Program-made: the position numbers and the translations under genes
Assembly (NCBI RefSeq): GCF_002101735.1
Contig: NZ_LQPE01000142.1
Coordinates: forward strand, 1 to 64,000
Source of the DNA: Mycobacterium kyorinense
Lineage (GTDB): Bacteria; Actinomycetota; Actinomycetes; Mycobacteriales; Mycobacteriaceae
Reading direction: 5' to 3'
Length of the DNA stretch: 64,000 nucleotides
Shown here: piece after piece, positions 51,304 through 61,306 of the stretch
How the letters are laid out: each line of letters opens with the position of its first letter
Numbering within the stretch: the stretch's first letter is position 1
Notes under the pieces: model-generated
What the model was told of the DNA's origin: nothing
The model's database searches: none
What the model saw: only the letters and a program-made list of their open reading frames with translations

Positions 51304-52293
51304 ATGGACCGCGACGACGGGGACGACCTCGACTTCGAACTGCTGCGGGCCTCCGCGCGCGAGTTCCTCGCCGGACGCGGCGACAAAGACTCGGTCGGTG
51401 ATCTGGCAGCGATGGACTGGCTTGGGCTGCTCGTCAGCGAGGAACGTGGCGGCGTGGGATGGCGTCCCGCCGAAGCCTGCCTGATCGCAGAAGAACTCGG
51501 GCGGGCCCACGACCGCTCGCCGTGGTTTGGATGCGCCATGGCGGCCGCCGCATTCGCCGACGCGCCCGACGCCGTCTCTGGTGATTGGCTGGCCGATACG
51601 CTATCCGGCACGACGATCACCGGGTTCGCCCCGGCCGGCAACGTCGTTCGGATTGTCGGCGGCGACAAGGTACGCGCGGTCATCACGGCGGGCAGCGACG
51701 GACTGCACTTGGTTGAGCTTGGTGAGTCTTCTGCCCGCTGGCTTGACTGTGACGCACTGGATACTGCGCGCCCGGGTTGGTGCGTCGACCTGAACGGAGC
51801 TACGCGGGTACCAATCGGATCGGCGATCCAAGCCGAGCGACTCAACGCCGTTGGCAGGCTTTTGGTCAGCGCCGACGCGCTCGGTGCAATGTCGAGCGCA
51901 CGTGCCCGGCTCACGTCATATCTCAAGGGGCGGACGGCATTCGGTGCTCCCATCGCCAGCTTCCAAGCGGTGCAGCATCGGTTGGTCGACCTGCTGGTCT
52001 TCGAAGTCAAGTCGCGGGCCATCGTCGCCAAGGCGGCGCGCACACTCGGATCGGCCGACCTTGGCGACGGCGCCCGTTTGCGGGCGGCAATTGTGCAATC
52101 CGCTGCCGCCCATGCCTTCGTCGCGGCAAAGGCGACCGCGGCCATCGACGAGTGCATCCAGTTGTCCGGCGGTATCGGGTTCACCTGGGAGTACCCACTG
52201 CATCACGAAATGCGCCGGGCCGCAACAGATGCCGTCTTACTCGGTACTGCCCGGTCAAGTCGAGCCCTGCTCGCCGAGGCGTCGGGATGGTGA
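51304..52293 (+). CDS. Acyl-CoA dehydrogenase, ChsE1/FadE28-like subunit
   Basis: A 329-residue short ACAD, like FadE28 (339). FDFELLRASAREFLAGRGDK opens it; KGRTAFGAPIASFQAVQHRL and QLSGGIGFTWEYPLHHEMRR are C-terminal motifs. It is directly followed by a FadE29-like gene (7-base overlap), so together they should form an alpha2beta2 enzyme, a second pair besides 36452/38547. Confidence 0.87.
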   Translation: MDRDDGDDLDFELLRASAREFLAGRGDKDSVGDLAAMDWLGLLVSEERGGVGWRPAEACLIAEELGRAHDRSPWFGCAMAAAAFADAPDAVSGDWLADTLSGTTITGFAPAGNVVRIVGGDKVRAVITAGSDGLHLVELGESSARWLDCDALDTARPGWCVDLNGATRVPIGSAIQAERLNAVGRLLVSADALGAMSSARARLTSYLKGRTAFGAPIASFQAVQHRLVDLLVFEVKSRAIVAKAARTLGSADLGDGARLRAAIVQSAAAHAFVAAKATAAIDECIQLSGGIGFTWEYPLHHEMRRAATDAVLLGTARSSRALLAEASGW

Positions 52294-53492
52294 CCACATC
52301 GGCAATGCGGCCGACCGACGCCCAGCTACATGCCCTCCGCGACGAGGTGCGGGCATTCATCGCCGCCCATGCGCCGCCGATCGAAGCCCGCGAGGGCCAT
52401 CGCGCGCCGGTGGACCGCGAGCAGGAATCGCTACTGCGCGCGTGGTTCGCTGCGCTGTTCGATGCCGGCTTCATCGGCGCCGACTGGCCCGTCGAGTACG
52501 GAGGTCGACCCGACCACCATCCAATGCATGACCGTGTCGTCATCGAGGAGATCTTGCGGGCGCGCGCGCCCCGGCCGGTGGACCAGGTCAACCTCGCGGC
52601 GCACGTCTTGGTGCACTTCGGCACCGAGGCGCAAAAGCAGGCCTATCTGCCCTCGATCCGCAGCGGTGAGCACATCTGGTGTCAACTGCTCAGCGAACCC
52701 GACGCCGGCAGCGACATCGCAGGGGTGCGCACCAAGGCGGTGCGGCAGCAGGACGGCACATGGCTGCTGGACGGCCAGAAAACCTGGATCACTGACGGGC
52801 ACTGGGCCGACATGGGTTTGGCGTTGGTTCGCACCGATCCGTCGTCGGTGCGCCATCATGGGCTGTCGGTGTTTGTCGTACCGCTGTCCACTCCGGGAGT
52901 GGAGGTGCGTCCCATCCGCACGATCGGTGATGCGATCGAGGTCAACGAGGTGTTTCTCAGTGACGTGCAGCTGTCTGCGGACAGCGTCGTCGGGGAGGTC
53001 GGCCAGGGCTGGTCGATCATCATGGCGGGGCTGGAGTTTGAGCGGTTCGGCATCGGCGGCAATGTGATCCTGCTGGAACTGCTGATCGACGACCTCGTCG
53101 TGCTGGCCCGGCACCTTCGGGTCGACGGCATGCGCGCTATCGACGTTGACGACATCCGCCAGCGGGTGGCTGAGCTTGCGGTCGAGGTCGAGGTGGCCAA
53201 GGCATTCATCGACGACTACGTGGAGCGATTGATCCGGGGCGACGAGCAGCCGGGTGACGCGTCGATCGCGAAGCTGAGCTTCGCCGAGACGTATCACACC
53301 GTCGCGGCCTATGGTGCCGAGCTCGCATCCTCGGTGCGACTGGACGCGCCGCCCGATTCGCCTGTGCACCAGGCCAAGCAGCGGCTGCGCGAATGCTGGC
53401 TATGGTCGCGCGCATACACGATCTCTGGCGGCAGCTCGGAGATCATGCGCAATATTCTCGCCAAACGCCGACTGATGCTGCCGACCAAGTGA
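52287..53492 (+). CDS. Acyl-CoA dehydrogenase, ChsE2/FadE29-like subunit
   Basis: A 401-residue ACAD. QLLSEPDAGSDIAGVRTKAV and WLLDGQKTWITDGHWADMGL are FAD/substrate-contacting segments, and ISGGSSEIMRNILAKRRL the C-terminal signature. ATG at 52287 overlaps the previous gene; ATG at 52305 is an alternative. Catalytic partner of the 51304 subunit. Its stop overlaps the next GTG by four bases. Confidence 0.87.
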   Translation: MVTTSAMRPTDAQLHALRDEVRAFIAAHAPPIEAREGHRAPVDREQESLLRAWFAALFDAGFIGADWPVEYGGRPDHHPMHDRVVIEEILRARAPRPVDQVNLAAHVLVHFGTEAQKQAYLPSIRSGEHIWCQLLSEPDAGSDIAGVRTKAVRQQDGTWLLDGQKTWITDGHWADMGLALVRTDPSSVRHHGLSVFVVPLSTPGVEVRPIRTIGDAIEVNEVFLSDVQLSADSVVGEVGQGWSIIMAGLEFERFGIGGNVILLELLIDDLVVLARHLRVDGMRAIDVDDIRQRVAELAVEVEVAKAFIDDYVERLIRGDEQPGDASIAKLSFAETYHTVAAYGAELASSVRLDAPPDSPVHQAKQRLRECWLWSRAYTISGGSSEIMRNILAKRRLMLPTK

Positions 53493-55051
53493 GCCGGCCT
53501 TCCAAGGACACCTACTGGGGACTCGTCGAGTGGGCGGCCTCGGAACATCCACGCCGCGTCGTGCTTTGTGACGACTTCGGCCGCAGCTTGACGACGGTAG
53601 GCCTACGTGATGCCGCGGTGGCAGCCGCAGCGGCATTGGCCGAGCGCGGGGTTCACGCGGGCACGGTTGTCTCGTGGCAGCTGCCGACCACCCTGGAGAC
53701 GATGGTCGTGATGGTCGCGCTCGCGCGACTGGGGGCGGTGCAAAACCCGATCCTGCCGATCTGGCGGGAGAGCGAGGTCGGTTTCGCCACAACACAATTG
53801 GGCACGGAGGTGATGATCGTGCCCGGCATGTGGCGGGAGTTCGATCACGTGGCGCTCGCACGGTCGTTAGCTGAGAAACGCGAGATGACCATTGTCGTCG
53901 TCGACCACGAAACTGCGCCAGCCGCAGGGGGTTTGCGGTTACCGGCGGGCAATGTCCGAGCGCTGCCGGGCGCTCCGAGCTCTGGTGACGACGCCCGCTG
54001 GGTCTACTACTCATCCGGTACCACGGCAGCACCGAAAGGGGTTCGGCACACCGACCGATCGGTGATGGCGGGCTCGGCGGGGGTGGTGGGCATGGTCGGT
54101 GGTTCCAGCAGTGACATCAACCCGATCCCGTTTCCGATATCGCACATCGGTGGTGCGGCGATGTTGGCCGCCAGCCTGCTGACAGGGATGCGCCTGGTGC
54201 TCTTCGACTCGTTCGACGCGGCTACGACTCCGTTCGCGATCGCCGCGCACCGGCCGACCTTGCTTGGCACGGCAACACCGTTCTTCGTGGCGTTCATGGC
54301 CGCTCAGCAGCGCCACGGTGCCGAGCCACTGTTTCCCGATCTGCGTGCCTGTGTAGCTGGCGGGGCACCGATCACCGCCGAACTCGGGCGGCAAGTGCGC
54401 GAGACCTTTTCAGTGCCCGGAATCGCCAACGCATGGGGGCTGACTGAATTTCCGGTTGCGACGTCACCGGTGCCGGACGCGGACGCTGCTGTTCTGGATT
54501 ACACAGTCGGTCCGCCAGTGCCGGGCGTGCAGGTGCGGGTGGTAGGCGACGACGGGCGCGAGGTGCGGAGCGGTGATGAGGGTGAGCTGAGACTCAAAGG
54601 GCCGCAGTGCTTTTTGGGATACGTGGATGAGTCGCTGAACGCCGATGCCTTCGACACCGACGGTTGGTTCTGTACCGGCGACCGCGGCCGCATCGACAAG
54701 AACGGCAACGTCGTGGTCACCGGCCGGATCAAGGATGCCATCATCCGCAACGCCGAGAACATCTCGGCTCTGGAAATCGAGGGAGTACTGGCCGCTCACC
54801 CCGCAGTGGCTGATGTCGCGGTCATCGGCGTGCCGGACCCGCGCACCGGAGAGCGAGTCTGCGCCGTCGTGGTCGCTGAACCAGGCGTCGAACTGGCACT
54901 CTCCTCGTTGGTGCGGCACTGCCAGGATCGCGGGTTGAGCCGCCACAAGTTTCCGGAGCGCCTCGAAGTGGTGGATATGTTGCCGCGCAACCTAACCGGC
55001 AAAGTGCTCAAGGCCGAGCTTCGGTCACGATTTCGGGGATCCGCTCTGTGA
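53489..55051 (+). CDS. Acyl-CoA ligase (FadD family)
   Basis: A 520-residue AMP-forming ligase. VYYSSGTTAAPKGVRHTD (about residue 170) is the ATP-binding motif, NAWGLTEFPVATSPV the A5 motif, FCTGDRGRIDKNG and RIKDAIIRNAENISALEIEG the hinge, and NLTGKVLKAELR the catalytic Lys. It follows the ACAD pair with overlapping GTG. Activates a pathway acid to CoA ester. Confidence 0.88.
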   Translation: MSRPSKDTYWGLVEWAASEHPRRVVLCDDFGRSLTTVGLRDAAVAAAAALAERGVHAGTVVSWQLPTTLETMVVMVALARLGAVQNPILPIWRESEVGFATTQLGTEVMIVPGMWREFDHVALARSLAEKREMTIVVVDHETAPAAGGLRLPAGNVRALPGAPSSGDDARWVYYSSGTTAAPKGVRHTDRSVMAGSAGVVGMVGGSSSDINPIPFPISHIGGAAMLAASLLTGMRLVLFDSFDAATTPFAIAAHRPTLLGTATPFFVAFMAAQQRHGAEPLFPDLRACVAGGAPITAELGRQVRETFSVPGIANAWGLTEFPVATSPVPDADAAVLDYTVGPPVPGVQVRVVGDDGREVRSGDEGELRLKGPQCFLGYVDESLNADAFDTDGWFCTGDRGRIDKNGNVVVTGRIKDAIIRNAENISALEIEGVLAAHPAVADVAVIGVPDPRTGERVCAVVVAEPGVELALSSLVRHCQDRGLSRHKFPERLEVVDMLPRNLTGKVLKAELRSRFRGSAL

Positions 55052-56607
55052 CGGCGGACCTGCTGGGGCACGCACTTGAGCGGGCAGAGGCGCTTCGTGC
55101 TACCTATCGCGCAGCCGGGGTGTGGTCGCCGCATCCGCTTGATGTCGTGCGGATCGCCGCGCGGCGGCACCCGTCGAAAACCGCGGTCGTGGACCGCCGT
55201 TACACGTTGACGTACGCCGAACTCGACCGGCGAGTCGACCGGGCAAGCAAGGTCTTGCGGGCAGCCGGCGTGACCGCGCAGACTCCGCTGTTGTTAGTGG
55301 TGGGCAATGACATCGAGTCGGTGGTCAGCGTGCATGCTGCGATTCGGGCCGACGCCGTGGTGCTCCTGGTCTCGCGCAGCGCGGGTCCGACCGAGGTTGG
55401 CGACATTGCCCGCCGGACCGGGACGCGTTTGGGCGTGGCACCCAATTGGGCGCAGGCCGCGGGCTGTGACTTGGGCGCAGGGTTCCACTGGATCGACCTT
55501 TTGGCCCGCGTCGATGCTCCGCGCAGCACACCACAGCGTCCTGCCGACGATCCATCGTTCGTGCTCTTCACCTCTGGAACCACGTCCAGGCCCAAGGGCG
55601 TCATCCACTCCTTGAGCACGTTGGCCAAGGCGTCGTTCAACTACATCGACGCCGCTGGCCTAGGAACGCACGACCGTCTGTTCCTGATCAGCCCGCTGGC
55701 TTCGGTCACTGGTGTGGTGCAGGCCGTGTTTGTCGCGCCCATGTTGACCGCACCGGTGATCCTGGAAGACCGCTGGGATCCTGCGGCAACGTATGAGCTG
55801 CTGGTTTCCACCGGTTCGACCTGGTATGGCGGACCGGATCGGCTCTTGGACCGGCTATTGGATCACGCCGCCGCCGACGGGCGAGAGATCCCGCTGCGGG
55901 CGGTCTACCTGGGGGGAACGATGCTCGACCGCCGGGTCGTCCAACGGATCGAGGACGATTTCGGCATTATCGTGATGCGCGCCTATGGGTCTTCTGAAGC
56001 GCCGGTGAGCACTTCGGGACGGCGCTCCGAATCCCGGGAGTTGCGTCATGCCGACGACGGCCGGCCGCTGACCGACGTCGAAGTCAAGATCGGATCGACC
56101 TCGCAGCCGACAGAGTGCTGCATCCGTGGTCCGCATGTCTTTCTGGGCTACACCGATGCCCATGACGACGAGGGTGCCTTCAACGGTAACTGGTATTGCA
56201 CCGGCGACGCCGGCGAGCTGACGGACGGGCGGCTACGCATCGTTGGGCGCTTGCGCGACATAGTCATTCGCAATGGGCTGAAAGTTGCAATCGCGGAAGT
56301 CGAGGATGCGATCGCCCGCATTCCGGGTGTGCGCGAGTGCGCGGCCTATTCGGTGCCGGATGCGACGACGGGCGAGCGGCTCGCCGCGGCGGTGGTGATG
56401 GAATCCGGCGTCGAACTGTCGCTGAGCGCGGTAGCGGAGTCGTTGATCGCTGCGGGGCTGCCCAAGTACAAGCTGCCCGAAGAATTGGTGTTCTGGGACC
56501 AGCCTTTGCCGGTCAACGCCAACGGCAAAGTGGACCGCAACACTCTGGACGCACGGTCACAGGGCCGCCCGCGTGAGATAGCGGCGAGGCTTTCTCGCAC
56601 CGGTTAA
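55048..56607 (+). CDS. Acyl-CoA ligase (FadD family), second of tandem
   Basis: A 519-residue AMP-forming ligase. FVLFTSGTTSRPKGVIHSL (about residue 170), VMRAYGSSEAPVSTSGR, YCTGDAGELTDGRL, RLRDIVIRNGLKVAIAEVED and LPVNANGKVDRNTL are the family motifs. It overlaps the previous ligase by four bases. Two different ligases in one operon suggest two acid substrates of the same pathway, such as side-chain and ring-derived acids. Confidence 0.88.
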   Translation: MTADLLGHALERAEALRATYRAAGVWSPHPLDVVRIAARRHPSKTAVVDRRYTLTYAELDRRVDRASKVLRAAGVTAQTPLLLVVGNDIESVVSVHAAIRADAVVLLVSRSAGPTEVGDIARRTGTRLGVAPNWAQAAGCDLGAGFHWIDLLARVDAPRSTPQRPADDPSFVLFTSGTTSRPKGVIHSLSTLAKASFNYIDAAGLGTHDRLFLISPLASVTGVVQAVFVAPMLTAPVILEDRWDPAATYELLVSTGSTWYGGPDRLLDRLLDHAAADGREIPLRAVYLGGTMLDRRVVQRIEDDFGIIVMRAYGSSEAPVSTSGRRSESRELRHADDGRPLTDVEVKIGSTSQPTECCIRGPHVFLGYTDAHDDEGAFNGNWYCTGDAGELTDGRLRIVGRLRDIVIRNGLKVAIAEVEDAIARIPGVRECAAYSVPDATTGERLAAAVVMESGVELSLSAVAESLIAAGLPKYKLPEELVFWDQPLPVNANGKVDRNTLDARSQGRPREIAARLSRTG

Positions 56608-56713
56608 CGCGCATTCGTCGGAAATAGCGGTTTCCGGTTGCGAGTAGCGGCCGTTGACACGCCTCACCAGCGCGCATGGGCGCTGTGTCGGGGCGCGTAT
56701 CCTGAGAGGCACC

Positions 56714-57505
56714 ATGAAGGGACGCAGCAGCGGCAAGCAGGAACTCGCACCGGTCGATGATCTTGACGAACCGGCGATCGAGCTGTCGAAAGAGTGGCAG
56801 GAACGTACGCTCGAGCGACGGTTGAGCAACGCGAGAGCCCGGGCTCTTGCCCGCAGCTCACGGTTCTTGGCTACGGCACTGGAACTGGTTCAAGAGTCCG
56901 GACGCGCAGACTTCACCATTCAGACACTCATCGACCGATCGAATCTGAGCTTGCGCGCTTTCTATCAGCACTTCGCCGGAAAAGAAGAACTCCTACTTGC
57001 GCTTTACGAGAATGTCACCAGTCAGTTCACTGAGGCCATCCGCCAAGAAGTCGCGGCGGCCGACGATCCGATGGGACAGTTGGAGGCCTTCTGCCGCGGT
57101 TTTCTGTCGCGGGCGGAGTCGTCGCACAACGTCGGGGGCCGCGTTACAACGATCTACAACCTGAGCCTGGAGATTGAGCGCCCGGCGGATTTCGCGAAGA
57201 TCTGGGAGCCGCACCAGAAGCTGCTCACCAAAATCCTCACAACCTGCGCGCGTGCGGGTCTGGTGCGCAAGGACCTGACCCCCACGCAGTTGACCACGCT
57301 GCTGAATTCGACGCTGACCTCGCTGGCCCAAATTGGCGTGTTCCAGGTCGGTAGCCGGGGTGCGGACCTTTCCGAGGACGACATGTGGGCGTGGTGCAAA
57401 CAGGCGGTGAGCCCTCCGGCTGCGAGCACCAAACCGAAAGCGGTCAGAGCGAAGACGACTCAGCGTCAGAGCAGTACGCGCCGCGTCAAGAAGCTAACGG
57501 GGTAG
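56714..57505 (+). CDS. TetR-family regulator with long tails
   Basis: A 263-residue regulator. An acidic 40-residue N-terminal extension precedes the helix-turn-helix (FTIQTLIDRSNLSLRAFYQ), and a Lys/Arg-rich tail (KPKAVRAKTTQRQSSTRRVK) ends it. ATG at 56714 follows GAGAGG. It lies 106 bases after the ligases and overlaps the convergent FadE by 12 bases. A good candidate for the regulator of the GAGAAT regulon because it sits inside it, but its tails make other roles possible. Confidence 0.85.
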   Translation: MKGRSSGKQELAPVDDLDEPAIELSKEWQERTLERRLSNARARALARSSRFLATALELVQESGRADFTIQTLIDRSNLSLRAFYQHFAGKEELLLALYENVTSQFTEAIRQEVAAADDPMGQLEAFCRGFLSRAESSHNVGGRVTTIYNLSLEIERPADFAKIWEPHQKLLTKILTTCARAGLVRKDLTPTQLTTLLNSTLTSLAQIGVFQVGSRGADLSEDDMWAWCKQAVSPPAASTKPKAVRAKTTQRQSSTRRVKKLTG

Positions 57506-58624
57506 TCCTAGCCCGCGCTGGGCGATAATCGTTCGCTGTACCTCGCTGGTACCGGCATAGATGGTTGTTCCCAGGGAGAACCGCATCAGGTGCTCGAAGC
57601 GCCCGCTCTCCGGTGCGGTGGGTTCGAAGTAGCTCCGCAGCCCATCCGGCCCGACGAGTTCCATGATGTCCTGCGCCGCGCGTACCAGTGCTTCGGTGCT
57701 GAACAGTTTGGACATCGGTCCCTCGGCGACGGGCACCTGTCCTTGGTCGGCCATCCAGACGCAACGCCGTTGCAAAAGCGTGGATACTTCCAGTTCGATT
57801 GCAATTCTGGACAACCGGCGCCGTACGTCCGTGTCGGCGAGCGGCGGCGCTTCGCCGTCTTCGACCGCGCGGGCCCATTGCTCAGCATGGTGCAACAGGC
57901 GCGCTATGTGCGGTCCCCATCCTGACGCGTGTTCGTCCTGCAGCGCGATGCCGAGAACGGCCCACCCTTCGTCGATTTCACCGATGCGACAATCGTCGCC
58001 TACTCGCACGTCGCTGTAGAAGGTGATGTTGGTCCGTTCGCCGGACAACGTCCAGACCGGTTGCACCTCGATCCCTGGAGCAGCAAGTGGCACCAGAAAC
58101 ATCGTGAGTCCCTTGTGCTTTGGCTTATCAGGACTCGTGCGAGCCAGCAAGAAGACGTAATCGGCGATGTGGCCGTTGGTGGTGAACATCTTGGAACCGT
58201 TGATGACCCATTCCTCACCGGAGCGAACCGCCTTCGTGGTCGCCGCGGCGAGGTCAGATCCACAGTCGGGTTCGGTGAAGCCGAGCGCGATGGTGATCTC
58301 GCCTTTCATGGCCGCGGGGACTATGCGGTCCTTCATCTGCTGGGTGCCGGCCTGCCGGATGACCGAGGCCACCATCCGCGTCGTCTCCGAGAGATACACC
58401 GGTGCTTCGGCGTACATGAGTTCCTCTTTGAGGAGCTGGACCTCCATCGCGTTTCGGTTGGGCGCGAACAAATCCTTCGCCACGAGGCCGCGAGCGAACT
58501 CGTCGTCGTGCGCAGCTCCGCTGCGGTAGATGCGCTCCTCGACCTCCGGTGTCAACACGTCGTCGAGGTGCGCCCGCACTTCCAGGCGGAACGCCTCCGC
58601 GTCGTTGTCGAGCTGGAACTCCAT
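57494..58624 (-). CDS. Acyl-CoA dehydrogenase (FadE)
   Basis: A 376-residue ACAD. TIALGFTEPDCGSDLAAATT, VINGSKMFTTNGHIADYVFL and AGTSEVQRTIIAQRGLGLPR are typical of complete, catalytic ACADs. It is the last gene of an SDR-ALDH-ADH-FadE operon on the minus strand (13 bases after the ADH). Its 3' end overlaps tetR by 12 bases. Confidence 0.9.
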   Translation of the reverse strand: MEFQLDNDAEAFRLEVRAHLDDVLTPEVEERIYRSGAAHDDEFARGLVAKDLFAPNRNAMEVQLLKEELMYAEAPVYLSETTRMVASVIRQAGTQQMKDRIVPAAMKGEITIALGFTEPDCGSDLAAATTKAVRSGEEWVINGSKMFTTNGHIADYVFLLARTSPDKPKHKGLTMFLVPLAAPGIEVQPVWTLSGERTNITFYSDVRVGDDCRIGEIDEGWAVLGIALQDEHASGWGPHIARLLHHAEQWARAVEDGEAPPLADTDVRRRLSRIAIELEVSTLLQRRCVWMADQGQVPVAEGPMSKLFSTEALVRAAQDIMELVGPDGLRSYFEPTAPESGRFEHLMRFSLGTTIYAGTSEVQRTIIAQRGLGLPR

Positions 58625-58637
58625 GGGCTTTACCGCC

Positions 58638-59801
58638 TCACTCGAAAGCGATCACGCCGCGGATGTTCTTGCCGGCGCGCAAGTCTTTCATCGCCTCGTT
58701 GATGTCGTCGAGCTTGTACTTCTGGGTAACGAGCTCGTCGAGCTTGATTGAGCCCGCCTCGTACATCGACAGCAGCCTGGGCATGGCTTCGCGTGGGTTC
58801 ATCTCGCCGTAAAGCACGCCCTTCAAGGTTTTACACGACGAGACCATGTCGGTCAGGATGAGCGGAATCGTCATATCGGTGACCTTCGCCATGCCGGTCA
58901 ACACGCAGGTTCCGCCTTTGCGAAGCAACATCATCGCGACCATGACGAGATCGGGCGGCACCACACCGGGTGCCAGCACCACCCTGTCTGCCATTACGCC
59001 CCAGGTGATTTCTTTGACCAGTTCGACGGCGGCGCTCGCGTCGACCGCGGTATGGGTGGCGCCGAATGTCGGGGCAATCTCACGCTTGAAGTCATTCGGG
59101 TCGACAGCGACGATGTGCTTGGCGCCCGCGGCTTTTGCGCCCTGCACGGCGTTCATCCCGATGCCACCGACGCCGATGACCACGACGGTGTCGCCGACTT
59201 GCGTGCCCGCCGCCACCGAGCCGGACCCGAAACCTGTTGTGACACCACACGAAACAAGGGATGCGGCTTCCAGAGAAATCCAGTCGTGCACCTTGACCAA
59301 CGAGCGTTCGGAAGCAACCACGTATTCGGAAAATGTGCCGACCTGCATCATCGCCATCAGGTCCTCATCGCCGAGGTGGCGGCGTCTGGTTCCGTCAGTC
59401 GTCATCGCCTTGTCGTAGATGTCGGCCCCGACATCACACAGGTAGGTGTATCCCGTCACGCACCATCGACAGCTACCGCAGGCCGGAAAAAACGAGATAG
59501 CCACGTGGTCACCGGGTTTGAGTGACGTCACCCCCTCGCCGACTTCTTCCACGATGCCCGAACCTTCGTGGCCGCCGAGCATGGGAAACCACTCGGGCAC
59601 CCTCACGCCGGCTGCCCGCATCATGTCTTCCATCTCCGCCGGTGGCACGCTGTCGCCGGTATAGAAGTGCTCATCGGAGTGGCAGATGCCGGCGTACGCC
59701 ATTTTGACCAAGACCTCGCCTGCACGTGGCGGGTCAAGCTCGACTTCGGTGACTTCCCAATCGATCCCGACACCACGAAGCACTGCCGCCTTGGACTTCA
59801 T
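58638..59801 (-). CDS. Zinc-dependent alcohol dehydrogenase (NDMA-type MDR)
   Basis: A 387-residue medium-chain dehydrogenase. AGICHSDEHFYTG and GGHEGSGIVEEVGEG bind the catalytic zinc; CGSCRWCVTGYTYLC holds the structural zinc; VIGVGGIGMNAVQGAKAAGA is the NAD loop. It fits the mycobacterial NDMA-dependent group, with a long insert before the structural zinc (EMEDMMRAAGVRVPEWFPM). It oxidises a primary alcohol to an aldehyde, which the adjacent ALDH can take further. ATG 59801 follows GAGGAG. Confidence 0.92.
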   Translation of the reverse strand: MKSKAAVLRGVGIDWEVTEVELDPPRAGEVLVKMAYAGICHSDEHFYTGDSVPPAEMEDMMRAAGVRVPEWFPMLGGHEGSGIVEEVGEGVTSLKPGDHVAISFFPACGSCRWCVTGYTYLCDVGADIYDKAMTTDGTRRRHLGDEDLMAMMQVGTFSEYVVASERSLVKVHDWISLEAASLVSCGVTTGFGSGSVAAGTQVGDTVVVIGVGGIGMNAVQGAKAAGAKHIVAVDPNDFKREIAPTFGATHTAVDASAAVELVKEITWGVMADRVVLAPGVVPPDLVMVAMMLLRKGGTCVLTGMAKVTDMTIPLILTDMVSSCKTLKGVLYGEMNPREAMPRLLSMYEAGSIKLDELVTQKYKLDDINEAMKDLRAGKNIRGVIAFE

Positions 59802-59826
59802 CAGATCTCCTCGATTTGCTCGGGTG

Positions 59827-61296
59827 TTACGACGCCGGCCATGCGACGGTTTTGGTCTCGGTGAAGATCTCGAGTCCCTCGATGCCGCACTGCCGGCCGA
59901 CCCCGGACTGCTTGTAACCACCGAACGGGGCGTCGGCGCCGTACCAAAGCCCGCCGTTGATTCCCAACGTGCCGGTCCTGATCCGGCTCGCCACGGCCCT
60001 GGCACGTTCGAGGTCGTTGGCGAACACGACACCGGACAGGCCGTAGATGGAGTCGTTGGCGATGCGTACCGCGTCGTCGTCGTCGTCGAAGCCGATCACC
60101 GACAACACCGGCCCGAAGATCTCTTCCTGGGCGATGGTCATGCGGTTGTCGACGTCGGCGAACACCGTTGGCTCGACAAAGTAGCCTTTGGACAGGTGTT
60201 TTGGAACGTTGCCGCCGGTGACCACGCGCGCGCCTTCCGCCTTGCCCTTTTCGATGTAGCCCAGCACCCGGTCCTGTTGACGCTTGGAGACCTGCGGGCC
60301 CTGGAGCACGGACGGGTCGGTCGGGTCGCCGTACTTGTTCTTTTCCATCGCCACCTTGACGATCTCGACGGCCTCGGCGTACCGGGAGTTCGGCACCAAC
60401 AGCCGGGTCGGCATTGCGCAGCCTTGCCCGGCGTGCATCGAGATGAAGGCGCTTCCGCCGACGGCGGGACTGATGTCGCCGTCGTCGTCGAGCACCAAAT
60501 ACACGGACTTGCCGCCGAGTTCGAGAAACGTCGGCTTCACCGTGTCGGCGGCGGCCTTCATGATCCGCCGTCCCGTTGCCGTCGATCCGGTGAACGCCAC
60601 CATGTCGACAAGCGGCGAGGTCGAAAGCACCTCGCCGACAAGGTGATCCGAAGAAGTGACGATGTTGATGACACCCGGTGGAATGTCAGTTTGCTCGGCG
60701 ATGATGCGGCCAATCCTGGTGGCGTTCCAGGGGGTGTCGGGAGCGGGTTTGAGCACCATCGTGTTGCCCATGGCCAGAATCGGGCCGATCTTGTTCAGAA
60801 TGATCTCGAACGGGAAGTTCCACGGTGTGATGACGCCGACGACGCCGACGGGCTCCTTCCACACCTCGCGGCTCGCAGGGGTGCCCATCCCGAACGCATC
60901 CTTGTCGGGAAGTGAGCGCTTCCAGGCGAACTGGCTGATCATGTCGGCCGGCCACGTCAGTGCCTCTTTGAGCGGCACGTCGAGTTGCGGGCCGAAGGTG
61001 CTCAAGATGGGGCAGCCGGCTTCGGCGATCAGTTCGCTGCGAAGCTCCTCCCGTTCTGCCTCCAAAGCCGCCTGCAGTTGCCGCAGACCCGCCGCCCTGG
61101 CCGCACCGTCGCGCGACCAGTCCGTGTGGTCGAAGGCGTGGCGGGCGGCCGCGATGGCGCGCTCCATGTCGGCGCGGCTGCCGTCGGCCGTACTACCGAG
61201 GACTTCCTCCGTCGCCGGGTTGACGTTGTCGAAGTGCCGCCCGGTTTCGGATTCGACGAGCTTACCGTCGATGAGCATGCGTGATTCGTGTGTCAC
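59827..61296 (-). CDS. Aldehyde dehydrogenase
   Basis: A 489-residue ALDH. ITPWNFPFEIILNKIGPILA, FTGSTATGRRIM, LELGGKSVYLVLDD (Glu) and MHAGQGCAMPTRL (Cys, about residue 297) are intact. EEIFGPVLSVIGF is conserved. Coupled with the upstream ADH function, it gives an alcohol-to-acid step. GTG start at 61296, 10 bases after the SDR. Confidence 0.92.
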   Translation of the reverse strand: MTHESRMLIDGKLVESETGRHFDNVNPATEEVLGSTADGSRADMERAIAAARHAFDHTDWSRDGAARAAGLRQLQAALEAEREELRSELIAEAGCPILSTFGPQLDVPLKEALTWPADMISQFAWKRSLPDKDAFGMGTPASREVWKEPVGVVGVITPWNFPFEIILNKIGPILAMGNTMVLKPAPDTPWNATRIGRIIAEQTDIPPGVINIVTSSDHLVGEVLSTSPLVDMVAFTGSTATGRRIMKAAADTVKPTFLELGGKSVYLVLDDDGDISPAVGGSAFISMHAGQGCAMPTRLLVPNSRYAEAVEIVKVAMEKNKYGDPTDPSVLQGPQVSKRQQDRVLGYIEKGKAEGARVVTGGNVPKHLSKGYFVEPTVFADVDNRMTIAQEEIFGPVLSVIGFDDDDDAVRIANDSIYGLSGVVFANDLERARAVASRIRTGTLGINGGLWYGADAPFGGYKQSGVGRQCGIEGLEIFTETKTVAWPAS

Positions 61297-61306
61297 CGTG
61301 AGCCCT

